Positions 26,946 through 36,263 of a stretch of 64,000 nt of DNA are shown piece by piece. The translations under genes were made by a program, and so were the position numbers. Position 1 is the first letter of the stretch, and the number at the start of each line of letters is the position of its first letter. Source of the stretch: Streptomyces sp. NBRC 110028 (GTDB taxonomy: Bacteria > Actinomycetota > Actinomycetes > Streptomycetales > Streptomycetaceae); assembly GCF_001417735.1 (NCBI RefSeq), contig NZ_BBUZ01000022.1, forward strand, positions 248,001 through 312,000. The letters run 5' to 3'. The notes beneath the pieces were generated by a model. That model did no database searches, had not been told where the DNA came from, and was given only the letters and a program-made list of their open reading frames with translations.

Positions 26946-28238
26946 ATGAGCGCACACCCCGGCATCGACCGCGGCCACACCGATGACCTGATGTCCTTCC
27001 TCCGCGCCAGCCCCTCGCCGTACCACGCGGTGGCGAACACGGCGGAGCGTCTGGAGAAGGCGGGTTTCCGGCAGGTCGAGGAGACGGCGGCCTGGGACGG
27101 CGCGGCGGGCGGACGGTATGTGCTGCGGGGCGGCGCGATCGTCGCCTGGTACGTGCCGGAGGACGCGAGCCCGTGCACTCCGTACCGGATTGTCGGCGCT
27201 CACACCGACTCTCCCAATCTGCGCGTCAAGCCGATCCCCGACACCGGCGCCCACGGCTGGCGGCAGATCGCCGTCGAGATCTACGGCGGCGCGCTCCTCA
27301 ACACCTGGCTCGACCGCGACCTCGGGCTCTCCGGCCGGATCACCCTGCGGGACGGCTCCAGCCGCCTCGTCACCGTCGACAGACCCCTGCTGCGCGTGCC
27401 CCAGCTCGCCGTCCACCTCGACCGGTCCGTCAACACCGACGGGCTGAAGCTCGACAAGCAGCGCCATATGACGCCGGTCTGGGGGCTGGGCAGCGCCGAG
27501 GAGGGCGACCTCATCCGGTTCGTCGCCGAGGAGACCGGGGTGGCGGCCGAGGACGTGACGGGCTGGGACCTGATGGTGCACAGCGTCGAACCGCCCGCCT
27601 ACCTCGGCCGGGACCGCGAACTGGTCGCCGGGCCCCGGATGGACAACCTGCTGTCCGTGCACGCCGGGACGGCCGCGCTCACCGCCGCCGCGGCCCGCCC
27701 GGAGCTGCCGTACATCCCGGTGCTCGCCGCCTTCGACCACGAGGAGAACGGCAGCCAGTCCGACACCGGCGCCGACGGCCCGCTGCTGGGGAACGTGCTC
27801 GAACGTTCCGTCTACGCGCGCGGCGGCGGCTACGAGGACCGGGCCCGGGCCTTCGCGGGCACCGTCTGCCTGTCCTCCGACACCAGCCACGCCGTCCACC
27901 CCAACTACGCCGAACGCCACGAACCGGGCCACCACCCGCGGCCCAACGGAGGACCCATCCTCAAGGTCAACGTCAACCAGCGGTACGCCACCGACGGCTC
28001 CGGGCGGGCCGTCTTCGTCGCCGCGTGCGAGCGCGCGGGCGTGCCCTGGCAGAGCTTCGTATCCCACAACGCCATGCCGTGCGGCACCACGATCGGACCG
28101 ATCACCGCCGCCCGGCACGGCATCGCCACCGTCGACATCGGCGTCGCGATCCTGTCCATGCACTCCGCGCGCGAACTGTGCGGAGCGCAGGACCCGCGAC
28201 TGCTCGCCAAGGCACTCACCGCTTTTCTGGAGGGCTGA
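26946..28238 (+). CDS. apeB: M18 family aminopeptidase
   Basis: 430 residues from the ATG at 26946. A cytoplasmic zinc aminopeptidase of family M18: opening block DDLMSFLRASPSPYHAV, first metal His in GAHTDSPNLRVKP, FDHEENGSQS with catalytic Glu, and the late DTSHAVHPNY and MPCGTTIGPITAA blocks. It removes N-terminal residues, often acidic ones, from peptides. The downstream SARP gene starts 1 nt after its stop, so the two should be translated together. The symbol follows common annotation usage for bacterial M18 enzymes. Confidence 0.92.
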   Translation: MSAHPGIDRGHTDDLMSFLRASPSPYHAVANTAERLEKAGFRQVEETAAWDGAAGGRYVLRGGAIVAWYVPEDASPCTPYRIVGAHTDSPNLRVKPIPDTGAHGWRQIAVEIYGGALLNTWLDRDLGLSGRITLRDGSSRLVTVDRPLLRVPQLAVHLDRSVNTDGLKLDKQRHMTPVWGLGSAEEGDLIRFVAEETGVAAEDVTGWDLMVHSVEPPAYLGRDRELVAGPRMDNLLSVHAGTAALTAAAARPELPYIPVLAAFDHEENGSQSDTGADGPLLGNVLERSVYARGGGYEDRARAFAGTVCLSSDTSHAVHPNYAERHEPGHHPRPNGGPILKVNVNQRYATDGSGRAVFVAACERAGVPWQSFVSHNAMPCGTTIGPITAARHGIATVDIGVAILSMHSARELCGAQDPRLLAKALTAFLEG

Positions 28239-28239
28239 G

Positions 28240-30189
28240 TTGGACTTCTCCCTGCTGGGCCCGGTGACCGTGACCACGGGCCCCGCGACAGCCCCCGTCG
28301 AGCTTCCGCTGGGACCGGCCAAGCGCCGCAGCGTGCTCGCGATGCTGCTCCTGCGTCCCAACTCGACCGTCTCGGTCGAGCAGTTGGTCTCCGGACTGTG
28401 GGAGGACGAGCCGCCCGCCCACGCCCGTACCGTCATCCAGGGCCATGTCTCCCGGCTGCGCGCGGCCCTCGCCGAGGGCGGCGCCGAGGCCTGCGGCGTC
28501 GAGCTGACCACCCACGCTTCCGCCTATCTGCTCCGGCTGCCCGCCTCGCTCGTGGACACCGTGCGCTTCGACGACCTGGTCGCCCGGGCCGACCCCGAGT
28601 CCGCCCCGGCCGACGCGGTGCCGATGCTGCGGCAGGCGCTCGGGCTGTGGCGCGGCCCGGCGCTCACCGGGACGGTGGCCAGCCCGCCCTTCGCGGCGGC
28701 CGCGCACGCCCTGGAGGAGCGGCGGCTGACCGCCGTGGAGGCCCTGGCCCGGGCGCACGGGGCGCTCGGCGAGTACGAGAAGGCGGCGGGGGTGCTGCAT
28801 CCGGCGGCCCTCGGCAATCCGCTGCGCGAGGGGCTGATCGCGGATCTGATGCTGGTGCTGTACCGCACCGGGCGGCAGTCCGACGCGATCGCCTGGTTCC
28901 ACCGCACCCGCGAGATGCTGGCCGACGACCTGGGCGTCGACCCGGGGGAGCGGCTGACCGCCGCGTACCAGGAGATCCTGCGGGCGGTGCCCGCGACGGA
29001 ACCGCCGCCCGACCCGCGTGTCCCCCGCGACCCGCGTGACCCGCGCGGCGGCGAGGCCCCGGCCGCGCCCGCCGCGCCCGCGCCCACGGCGGCCTCGGGC
29101 GCCCCCGCGCCCGGCCCCGCGCCGGAGCTGCTGCCCCGGCCGCCCGCCGGATTCCTCGGCCGGGACGCGGAGTTGGCCGAGCTGACCCGGCTGGCGCTGC
29201 CCGCCGCCGGACAGGACCACCCGTACGGCGGCGCCCCCGCCGGGCTCCCCGCCGAGGGCGGCATCACCCTCGTCACCGGGCCCGCCGGGGTCGGCAAGAC
29301 GGGCCTGGCCGTGCGCTGGGGCCACGCGCACGCCGCCGCCTTCCCCGACGGGCGGCTCTTCGCCGATCTGCGCGGCTTCAGCGGTGGCGAGGAGGCGGAA
29401 CCCGCCGCCGTGCTGCGCGAGTTCCTGCTCGCCATGGGCACCCCCGCCGACCAGATACCGCCCTCCGAGCAGGCCGCGGGGGCGCTCTACCGCTCGCTGG
29501 TGGCCCAGCGGCGGCTGCTGGTGGTGCTGGACAACGCCAGCAGTTCGGCCCAGGTGCGCCCGCTGCTGCCCGGCGGCCCGCACTGCGCCACGCTGGTCAC
29601 CAGCCGGTCCCGGCTGGACGGGCTGATCGCCACCGACGCGGCCCGCCCGGTGCGGCTGCACGCGCTCGGCCCCGAGGACGGGGCGGCCCTGATCGGCGCG
29701 CTGCTCGGCCCCGACCGGGTCGCCGAGGACCCGGCCGCCGCCGAGGAGCTGGTGACGCTGTGCGACGGGCTGCCGCTCGCGCTGCGCGCCGCCTCCGCCC
29801 AGCTGGTGGCCCGGCCGCGGTGGCGGCTGGCCCGGCTGGCCACCGCGCTCCGCGACGAGCGGCGGCGGCTGGCCCTGCTGTCGGCGGAGGACGCCGGGGT
29901 GGCGGCCGCGCTGCGCAACTCGGTGGCCCGGCTCTCCGCGGACGACGCGCAGTTGCTGCGGGCGCTCGGCGCCGGTTTCGCCCGGGAGGTCAACACCGCT
30001 GAGGCGGCCGCGCTGTCCGGGGCGGACCCCGACCTGATCCAGGACTCCCTGGAGCGGCTTGCCGAGATGCATCTGCTGGACGAGGAGGCCACCAACCGCT
30101 ACGTCATGAGTGACCTGGTGAAACTCTTCGCCCAGGGCGACGGCGGCCGGGGCGCGGGACCGTCCGGTGAGGGGGACGGCCCGGCGTGA
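28240..30189 (+). CDS. SARP/AfsR-type regulator with NB-ARC domain, TTG start
   Basis: 649 residues. The start is TTG at 28240, one base after the aminopeptidase stop, with GGAGGG upstream; no better start gives an intact DNA-binding domain. Residues 1-95 form the OmpR-like winged helix (LGPVTVTTG, RSVLAMLLLRPNSTVSVEQL), about 100-245 the bacterial transcriptional activation domain, then a Pro/Ala linker and an NB-ARC-type ATPase with P-loop GPAGVGKTG (about 347). It lacks the C-terminal TPR region of AfsR. SARPs activate antibiotic or developmental genes from heptameric direct repeats. No biosynthetic genes are nearby; a repeat pair lies upstream of the next gene. Confidence 0.87.
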   Translation: MDFSLLGPVTVTTGPATAPVELPLGPAKRRSVLAMLLLRPNSTVSVEQLVSGLWEDEPPAHARTVIQGHVSRLRAALAEGGAEACGVELTTHASAYLLRLPASLVDTVRFDDLVARADPESAPADAVPMLRQALGLWRGPALTGTVASPPFAAAAHALEERRLTAVEALARAHGALGEYEKAAGVLHPAALGNPLREGLIADLMLVLYRTGRQSDAIAWFHRTREMLADDLGVDPGERLTAAYQEILRAVPATEPPPDPRVPRDPRDPRGGEAPAAPAAPAPTAASGAPAPGPAPELLPRPPAGFLGRDAELAELTRLALPAAGQDHPYGGAPAGLPAEGGITLVTGPAGVGKTGLAVRWGHAHAAAFPDGRLFADLRGFSGGEEAEPAAVLREFLLAMGTPADQIPPSEQAAGALYRSLVAQRRLLVVLDNASSSAQVRPLLPGGPHCATLVTSRSRLDGLIATDAARPVRLHALGPEDGAALIGALLGPDRVAEDPAAAEELVTLCDGLPLALRAASAQLVARPRWRLARLATALRDERRRLALLSAEDAGVAAALRNSVARLSADDAQLLRALGAGFAREVNTAEAAALSGADPDLIQDSLERLAEMHLLDEEATNRYVMSDLVKLFAQGDGGRGAGPSGEGDGPA

Positions 30190-30209
30190 GGGAGGGGCGC
30201 GCGGTGGGA

Positions 30210-30254
30210 CGTTAGTGATGCGTTAGCGTATCGCAGCCGGACGGCAGCGATACG
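30210..30254. promoter_or_regulatory. Direct repeats plus palindrome upstream of DUF4232 lipoprotein
   Basis: CGTTAG occurs at 30210 and 30221, an 11-bp spacing as in SARP sites, followed by an inverted pair CGTATCGC (30227-30234) and GCGATACG (30247-30254). It lies between the SARP gene and the lipoprotein gene. It may be an operator, a terminator of the SARP gene, or both. Confidence 0.4.
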
Positions 30255-30320
30255 TCAGCCGCCCCGGACAGAGTTGTTGTCGTACCGGACAGCAGCCGAA
30301 CCTCACTGGGGGAACCCACC

Positions 30321-31076
30321 ATGTCGCACACCACCACCTTCCTCGCCCGCCACTCCCGCGCCCTGCGCTCCGTCGCCGCCGGTCTCACGGTCGTCGCCGC
30401 GGGCCTGACCCTCACGGCCTGCGGCGACAACGACGGCACGGGCGCCAAGAGCTCGGGCAAGACCGAGTCCTCGGCCACGGCCCAGGCCGAGCAGGGCGGC
30501 GCCAACGCCGGGGCCCAGGGCAGCGGCGAGAGCAGCACCGGCGGCGCCAAGGGCAGTGCGCAGGACAGCGGCACCGGCAGTGCGCAGGGCACCGAGGAGA
30601 AGGCCGGGAAGAGCGGGGGCGCGGCGGCGCAGAAGGGCGGCGGCTCCGGGTCGGACGACACCCAGGAGATCGGCAGCTGCGACGTCGACAAGGCCGCGGT
30701 GGAGGTCCAGTCCGTCAAGCGGCCCGTCAACCACCTGCTGCTGAAGTTCACCAACCGGGCCGGGGTGGACTGCAACGTCCCCTCCTACCCCATCCTCCGC
30801 TTCGGCAACGCGCAGGCCGCCACCCCGGCCGCCGAGGACACCAAGCCGCAGGCCGTCGTCACACTGGCCCCCGGCGAGTCCGCGTACGCGGGCATCACCA
30901 CCTCCAGCGGCGACGGCTCGGGCTCGAGCGGCGCCAAGGAGTCCCAGCTCGAGGTGTTCCTCAAGGGCCTCGACAACTCGACCACCGTGAACCTGCCGGC
31001 CGGCGGGGTGTACGTCGACAGCTCCGCGCAGGTGACCTACTGGCAGAACACCGCCTCCGACGCGCTCACCTGGTGA
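30321..31076 (+). CDS. DUF4232-type lipoprotein
   Basis: 251 residues. The leader ends in a lipobox (TLTACG). A long Ser/Gly/Ala/Glu-rich linker (about 35-115) precedes a C-terminal domain with the DUF4232 pattern: KAAVEVQSVKRPVNHLLLKFTNRAGVDCNVPSYPILRFG, then VVTLAPGESAYAGI. These proteins are common surface lipoproteins in Streptomyces, function unknown. Two cysteines in the domain (SCDVD, DCNVP) may form a disulphide. The gene follows the SARP gene on the same strand, with 131 bp between. Confidence 0.8.
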   Translation: MSHTTTFLARHSRALRSVAAGLTVVAAGLTLTACGDNDGTGAKSSGKTESSATAQAEQGGANAGAQGSGESSTGGAKGSAQDSGTGSAQGTEEKAGKSGGAAAQKGGGSGSDDTQEIGSCDVDKAAVEVQSVKRPVNHLLLKFTNRAGVDCNVPSYPILRFGNAQAATPAAEDTKPQAVVTLAPGESAYAGITTSSGDGSGSSGAKESQLEVFLKGLDNSTTVNLPAGGVYVDSSAQVTYWQNTASDALTW

Positions 31077-31423
31077 TCGGCGCGCCCGGCGCGCCACAGG
31101 TTTCCCCAGACGGACAGGTAGCCGTCTCCCCCCGGCTACGTGTCCCCGACGGCCCCCGCCTCCGGCGGGGGCCGTCCGCTGTCCCGCCATGTCCCACGGC
31201 GCCGCCGCCGGTGTCCCGCACCCGGCCCTTCCCGGTCACGTCACCGCAGGTCGGAACGGGTGCGACGGAACGGGACGTCCCATGGGACACACGCTCCCCC
31301 GAAATCCCCCGCCCTCCGGCCGAGAGTGGTTCCCGTCGCCGCGGCGGACCAGCCCGGCGGCCTCGTCCGAGCGGCTCCGACGGCCAGTCGGCCCGCTCTT
31401 TCGTCACAGGGGGATGGACACAC
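31077..31423 (+). other. Intergenic region of 347 bp
   Basis: Holds the terminator at 31148-31176 and presumably the promoter of the NlpC/P60 gene, whose start has GGGGG upstream. A frame open through here is rejected as coding because of its composition and the good internal start. I see no other structure. Confidence 0.6.
31148..31176 (+). terminator. Intrinsic hairpin terminator
   Basis: Perfect 13-bp stem (GACGGCCCCCGCC and complement) with a TCC loop, 72 bp after the DUF4232 lipoprotein stop. Confidence 0.8.
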
Positions 31424-32410
31424 ATGACGCACTCCACCACACCCGCCCGGCACCGGACCGTCCTGCGCACGGTGCTCCCCACGATCGTCGCGGCCGGCAT
31501 CGGCGCCGCCGGACTCGTGGGCTGCTCGGGCGGCGGGGACACCGGCGGCCATGACGCGAAGGCGGGCAAGGAGCAGTCGGCCGGCAAGAACGCCCTGAGC
31601 CGCGACACGGAGGCCGCGAAGGGGAAGGGCAGCGCCCTCAAGCTGAAGACGACCAGCGGGGAGTTCGGCACCAAGGCGGCGGCCGCGGCCGACTTCCCCA
31701 CCTGGGGCACGCGCTGGATCGTCCACGAGACGGCCGACACCGGCTCCGCTTCCGTCGGCATGATCAACAAGAGCGTCGCGGGGCAGGACCGCATCACCGC
31801 CGACTACCAGGTCGACACCGGCAAGAAGGCGTGCGAGGGCGGCGCGTGCTCGACCTACATGGCGCACATCACCGGCCCGGTCAACGGCTTCCTGACCGTC
31901 CTCGCCGTGGACATCCCCGAGGACTCGCTGCCCGGCGTCCCCGTGCAGAACGGCGGTCAGCGGCCGCCGGAGCCGCCCCGGCCCGGCGGCACCCGCGCCG
32001 AGGCGCTGCGGCGCGCCGCCACCTGGCTCACGGCCAACGGCGGCGGCCGGGTCCCGTACAGCCAGGCCAAGATCTGGAAGGACGGCTTCCGTCAGGACTG
32101 CTCGGGCTACGTCTCCATGGCGCTGGGCCTGAAGGCGCCCGGCACCAACACCGTGGGCCTCACCGGCTCCGGCATCACCAAGCCCATCGCCGTGGGCGAC
32201 CTCAAGCCGGGCGATCTGCTGATCGACGCCTCCGGCGACAACAACACCCGCCACGTCGTGATGTTCGAGAAGTGGAACAACGACGCCCACACCTCGTACA
32301 CCTCGTACGAGCAGCGCGGTGACTTCGGTACGGACCACACGACCCGTACCTACGGCCTGGAACCGGGCAGCGAGTACAAGCCCTACCGACCGCTGAAGTT
32401 CACGGACTGA
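31424..32410 (+). CDS. NlpC/P60-like lipoprotein
   Basis: 328 residues from the ATG at 31424. The leader ends LVGC, a lipobox. After a variable region, the C-terminal part (about 185-328) has the NlpC/P60 cysteine-peptidase layout: RRAATWLTANGG, RQDCSGYVSMALGL with nucleophile Cys226, DLKPGDLLIDASG, and TRHVVMFEKW with His277. Such enzymes cut peptidoglycan stem peptides or act as amidases. The first 180 residues resemble no domain I know. It is followed by a strong hairpin, so it is probably monocistronic. Confidence 0.82.
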   Translation: MTHSTTPARHRTVLRTVLPTIVAAGIGAAGLVGCSGGGDTGGHDAKAGKEQSAGKNALSRDTEAAKGKGSALKLKTTSGEFGTKAAAAADFPTWGTRWIVHETADTGSASVGMINKSVAGQDRITADYQVDTGKKACEGGACSTYMAHITGPVNGFLTVLAVDIPEDSLPGVPVQNGGQRPPEPPRPGGTRAEALRRAATWLTANGGGRVPYSQAKIWKDGFRQDCSGYVSMALGLKAPGTNTVGLTGSGITKPIAVGDLKPGDLLIDASGDNNTRHVVMFEKWNNDAHTSYTSYEQRGDFGTDHTTRTYGLEPGSEYKPYRPLKFTD

Positions 32411-32455
32411 GCGGAAAGTTCACGGCCTGGTCCGTAAGCGATCCGGTTCCGGTAA

Positions 32456-32496
32456 CGAGCGGCACGTCCACCTCGGGGGTGTGGACGTGTCGCTCG
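32456..32496 (+). terminator. Intrinsic hairpin terminator
   Basis: Sixteen-nt arms (32456-32471 and 32481-32496) differing at one wobble pair, 9-nt loop, 46 bp after the NlpC/P60 lipoprotein stop. Confidence 0.85.
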
Positions 32497-32521
32497 TCAT
32501 GCTCATGATCCACATGCTCCA

Positions 32522-33337
32522 ATGGGAAGCGTGCCAGCGCATCCGAATCGATCCGAGAATCCGCGACGAAAGCCGCTCGCCCCGCTTCCCGAGGAACTTT
32601 CCGGCCCGGTACGGGAATTCGTGACCGCACTGCGCCACATGCACGGCGAACTGGGCCTGAGCCTCAAGGAGCTGGAGGGGCGGCTGCCCGCCAGCCGCTC
32701 CTCGCTCTCCCGCTATCTGCGCGGCCAGAGCCTCCCCGACGAACGGCTCCTGGTCCAGTGGGGCAAGCTCTCCTTCACCGCCGAGGACCGGCTGCCCGAG
32801 CTGGTGAGGCTGCTCCACCGGGCCAACGAGGCGGCCCCCGCCGAGGAGCCCGCGACGGCCGTCGCGGCCCACGGCGCCCCGGCGCCGTCCCCGCGGGACC
32901 GGCCGCCCCGACGGCGGCCGCGGCTCATCCTCGCGGCGGTGGGCACGGTCGCCGTGGCGGCCGGGGCGACGGCCACGGTCATCGCCGTCAGGTCCTCCGA
33001 CGACGACAAGCCCTCCCCGGGTGCCGCGGCGCGGATCACCGTCTACAACACCGAGAAGGACTGCCGGGCCAAGCGCGTCCGCACCTGCTCGCTGGGGCTG
33101 GCCGAGGATCCGTACCTGGCCTACCGGCCCGCGAACATCGCCGGGCGGGCCTGGCACGGCGACGTCCTGCGCGCCGACTGCCGCATCGCCAACGGCGTCA
33201 CCGTCACCGACGAGGCGGGCGGCCACAGCAGCATGTGGTTCCGCGTCGTGAAGGACGGCAAGCGGATGTGGATCCCGGCCATCCGGATCGATCACGATCA
33301 GGTGCAGTACACGACGCTCCCCAACTGCCCGGACTGA
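32522..33337 (+). CDS. Membrane-bound XRE-type helix-turn-helix protein
   Basis: 271 residues. N-terminal XRE-like HTH (about 32-90: GLSLKELEGRLPASRSSLSRYLRG), Ala/Pro linker, one transmembrane helix (about 138-160: LILAAVGTVAVAAGATATVIAV), then an external domain of about 105 residues with four cysteines (DCRAK, RTCSLG, ADCRIA, NCPD) that could pair. The arrangement suggests a one-component regulator that senses outside and binds DNA inside. The external domain is unrecognised. Start is uncertain: ATG at 32522 or GTG at 32531; neither has a strong ribosome site. It ends 7 bp from the convergent thioredoxin-NHL gene. Confidence 0.75.
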   Translation: MGSVPAHPNRSENPRRKPLAPLPEELSGPVREFVTALRHMHGELGLSLKELEGRLPASRSSLSRYLRGQSLPDERLLVQWGKLSFTAEDRLPELVRLLHRANEAAPAEEPATAVAAHGAPAPSPRDRPPRRRPRLILAAVGTVAVAAGATATVIAVRSSDDDKPSPGAAARITVYNTEKDCRAKRVRTCSLGLAEDPYLAYRPANIAGRAWHGDVLRADCRIANGVTVTDEAGGHSSMWFRVVKDGKRMWIPAIRIDHDQVQYTTLPNCPD

Positions 33338-33344
33338 GCCCGGG

Positions 33345-35189
33345 TCAGGACTCGTCGTCCATCCCGGCGAGGACCAGCGGCAGCCGGGCCGCGCCGCCCT
33401 CGGTGACCCGGACCGGAACGCCCCAGTCCTGCTGGTGCACATGGCAGGCCGGGTACGCGTTCTCACCCGCGGCGGAGCCGCTGTCAGACTCCGTGTCGTC
33501 GCAGGACGCGGCCATCGCCGAGACGTGCAGCACGCCCTCGGTGACCCCCTCGGCCAGGACCAGTTCGCGGCGCAGATCCGTGCCCGCGCCCTCGCCGCCC
33601 GCCAGCAGCCCGGGCGGGGTGGAGCTGACCAGCAGCCGGGTGGAGGGGCCGTAGCGGGTGTCCAGCTTCTGGCCGGCGGGCGCCTGGAAGACCACGTCCA
33701 GCCGGAGCGTGCCGGGGGCGATGTCGGTGGCGGCGCGCTGGGTGCGGTGGGCCACCGCCTCGACCCGTACGGCCTCCTCGGGCAGCCGCAGCCGGGTCAG
33801 CCGGTGCCGGGCGGACTCCACGACCACGATGTCCTGGCCGGCCAGCACCGCGCCGGACGGCTCGCGCAGATCCGTGGCGAGCGTGGAGACCTCGCCGGTG
33901 GCCGGGTCGTAGCGGCGCAGCGCGTGGTTGTAGGTGTCCGCGACGGCGACCGAGCCGTCGGGCAGCGCGGTGACGCCCAGCGGATGCTGCAGCAGGGCCT
34001 GGTCGGCGGCGCCGTCCCGGTGGCCGAAGTCGAAGAGCCCGGTGCCGACGGCGGTACGGACGGCGAAGCCGTCCCCGTCCCGCTCGACCCAGCGCACCGC
34101 GGAACTCTCGGAGTCGGCGACCCACAGCCGGTCGCCGCTCGCGGCGAGCCCGGACGGCTGGGAGAACCACGCCTGGTCCGCCGGCCCGTCCACCAGGCCC
34201 TCGTTGGTGGTCCCGGCGGCGGCCGCGACGACCTGGGTCCGGAGGTCGTACGTCCACAGCTGGTGCACGCCCGCCATGGCGATCCACAGCCGGTCGGCGA
34301 ACCAGGCCAGGTCCCAGGGGGAGGACAGGTCGACGTCGCGCGCCGGCCCCTCGGCGGGCGAGCCCTGCCACCACTGGCGGCCGGTCCCGGCGAGCGTGGT
34401 GACCTCACCGGTCGCCGGGTCGAAGCGGCGCAGCGCGTGGTTCACGGTGTCGGCGACCGCCACCGTGCCGTCGGGCAGCGCGGCGAGACCCTGCGGCTCG
34501 CTGAACCGGGCCCGGTCCGCCGGGCCGTCGGTGAGGCCGCGCGTCCCCGCGCCGATCCGCCGCAGCACCCGCTCACCGTCCTCGGCCAGCTCCACCAGCT
34601 GGTGGCGGGTGGTGTCGGAGACCAGGAAGGTGCCGCCGGGCAGCAGCAGCGCCTTGCCGGGGAAGCGCAGCTCGGTGGGGACCGGCTCCGGCGGTACGTA
34701 CGGGCCGTCGCCGCGGCGCAGCGTGCCCTTGGCGGCGTGCTCGGCCTCCAGCCGCCCCACCAGGGTCTCGATGGCGTGGGCGTGGCCCTCGCCCGCGTGG
34801 CTTGCGACCACGTACCCCTCGGGGTCGATGACGACGAGGGTGGGCCAGGCCCGCACCGCGTAGCTCTTCCAGGTGGCCAGCTCAGGGTCGTCCAGGACCG
34901 GGTGGTGCACCTCGTAGCGCTCGACGGCGTCCACGACGGCCCGGTGGTCGGCCTCGTGGACGAACTTCGGCGAGTGCACCCCGACGATCACGACGGTGTC
35001 GCGGTGCTTCTCCTCCAGCTCGCGCAGCTCGTCCAGGACGTGCAGACAGTTCACACAGCAGAACGTCCAGAAGTCGAGGATGACGATGCGGCCTCGCAGA
35101 TCCGCGAGGCCGAGGTCTTTTCCGCCGGTGTTGAGCCAGCCGCCCCGGCCGGTCAGCCGGGGGGCGCGGACGCGTGCACGTGGAGCCAT
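33345..35189 (-). CDS. Thioredoxin-fold protein with NHL beta-propeller
   Basis: 614 residues from the ATG at 35189 (GGATGGGG upstream). Residues about 15-160 are a thioredoxin/TlpA-like domain with active site CVNC (Cys45, Cys48; an extra Cys44 precedes it) in LDFWTFCCVNCLHVL. Six or so NHL-type repeats follow, each with patterns like GLAALPDGTVAVADTVNHAL and GVTALPDGSVAVADTYNHAL. The last 100 residues form a separate beta domain. No signal peptide is seen. Homologues occur widely and resemble animal NHLRC2; the reaction is unknown. Confidence 0.85.
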   Translation of the reverse strand: MAPRARVRAPRLTGRGGWLNTGGKDLGLADLRGRIVILDFWTFCCVNCLHVLDELRELEEKHRDTVVIVGVHSPKFVHEADHRAVVDAVERYEVHHPVLDDPELATWKSYAVRAWPTLVVIDPEGYVVASHAGEGHAHAIETLVGRLEAEHAAKGTLRRGDGPYVPPEPVPTELRFPGKALLLPGGTFLVSDTTRHQLVELAEDGERVLRRIGAGTRGLTDGPADRARFSEPQGLAALPDGTVAVADTVNHALRRFDPATGEVTTLAGTGRQWWQGSPAEGPARDVDLSSPWDLAWFADRLWIAMAGVHQLWTYDLRTQVVAAAAGTTNEGLVDGPADQAWFSQPSGLAASGDRLWVADSESSAVRWVERDGDGFAVRTAVGTGLFDFGHRDGAADQALLQHPLGVTALPDGSVAVADTYNHALRRYDPATGEVSTLATDLREPSGAVLAGQDIVVVESARHRLTRLRLPEEAVRVEAVAHRTQRAATDIAPGTLRLDVVFQAPAGQKLDTRYGPSTRLLVSSTPPGLLAGGEGAGTDLRRELVLAEGVTEGVLHVSAMAASCDDTESDSGSAAGENAYPACHVHQQDWGVPVRVTEGGAARLPLVLAGMDDES

Positions 35190-35425
35190 GTCCCCATCCA
35201 ACATCAGGTGGGGGAAACGCATTCCCGCGGGCCGGTTCGACCGGCTTGCCCCGGTCCGTCCCGGTCCGCCGTGCGGGGCACCGCGCACGGCCGCCGCCGA
35301 CACGCGGCAAGCCGCCGTTCCGGGCCTACGATCGGACTCGAAGCACTGCCCTCGCGCGCGTGGGCAGCGTAACTTGAAGCCACACACCTGCACCCAGCCC
35401 GCGTACCAACCGCCCGAGGGGTCCC

Positions 35426-36250
35426 GTGACCGTCCATCCCAGCCTTCAGACCTCCGTCGACGCCTGGACGCATTCCATCGACGCCATATCGGAGTTGGTG
35501 AACCCGCTCGCGGAGAGCGAATGGAACCGCGCCACCGAATGCCCGGGCTGGTCGGTGCGGGACGTCGTCTCGCACGTGATCGGCCTCGAGTGCGAGATGC
35601 TCGGTGATCCGCGCCCCATCCACTCCCTGCCGCGCGACCTGTTCCACATGAAGGGCGAGCTGGGGCGTTACCACGAGGTCCAGGTCGACGTGCGGCGCTG
35701 CCACACGGCCCCCGAGATGACCTCCGAGCTGGAGTACACCGTCATCCGGCGGTCCCGTCAGCTGCGGAACGAGAAGCGGCAGCCGGAGACGATGGTGCGC
35801 TGGCCCGGCGGCGGCGAGGTGTCCCTCGAAGAGGCCCTGACCCGCCGGGCCTTCGATGTGTGGGTGCACGAGCAGGATCTGCGGCGGGCCCTGAACCAGC
35901 CGGGCGACCTGGACTCGCCGGGCGGGTACATCGCCCGGGACCTGTTGCTGTCCGCGCTGCCGAAGGTGGTCGCCAAGGACGCGGGCGCGGCGCCGCAGTC
36001 GGCGGTGGTCTTCGATGTGAACGGCCCGATCGAGTTCATGCGCACCGTGCGGGTGGACGCCGACGGCCGGGCCACGATCGACGGCAGTGTGTCGCTGGGC
36101 CCGACCGTCACGCTCTCCCTGGACTGGGAGACGTACCTGCGGCTCGCCTGCGGCCGGGTGCGCGCCGAGGCCGTCGCCGAACAGGTGAAGGTCGAGGGGG
36201 ACCAGCAGCTGGCCGACGCGATCCTGGCGCACTTCGCGATCACCCCGTGA
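35426..36250 (+). CDS. Maleylpyruvate isomerase-like (mycothiol-dependent, DinB fold) protein
   Basis: 274 residues from a GTG with GAGGGG upstream. The N-terminal DinB-like four-helix bundle has the MDMPI pattern: ESEWNRATECPGWSVRDVVSHVIG, and a later FDVWVHEQDLRRAL supplying metal-binding His. A C-terminal SCP2-like domain follows (VVFDVNGPIEFMRTV, LSLDWETYLRLACGR). Relatives use mycothiol as cofactor; one isomerises maleylpyruvate in gentisate catabolism. No gentisate genes are near, so another mycothiol-linked reaction is equally likely. It is divergent from the thioredoxin-NHL gene. Confidence 0.82.
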   Translation: MTVHPSLQTSVDAWTHSIDAISELVNPLAESEWNRATECPGWSVRDVVSHVIGLECEMLGDPRPIHSLPRDLFHMKGELGRYHEVQVDVRRCHTAPEMTSELEYTVIRRSRQLRNEKRQPETMVRWPGGGEVSLEEALTRRAFDVWVHEQDLRRALNQPGDLDSPGGYIARDLLLSALPKVVAKDAGAAPQSAVVFDVNGPIEFMRTVRVDADGRATIDGSVSLGPTVTLSLDWETYLRLACGRVRAEAVAEQVKVEGDQQLADAILAHFAITP

Positions 36251-36263
36251 CCGGGCAAGGGGC

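Noticed and set aside
28240..32410. Biosynthetic gene cluster around the SARP regulator
   Set aside because: Neighbours are an aminopeptidase and two surface lipoproteins; no PKS, NRPS, terpene or tailoring genes.
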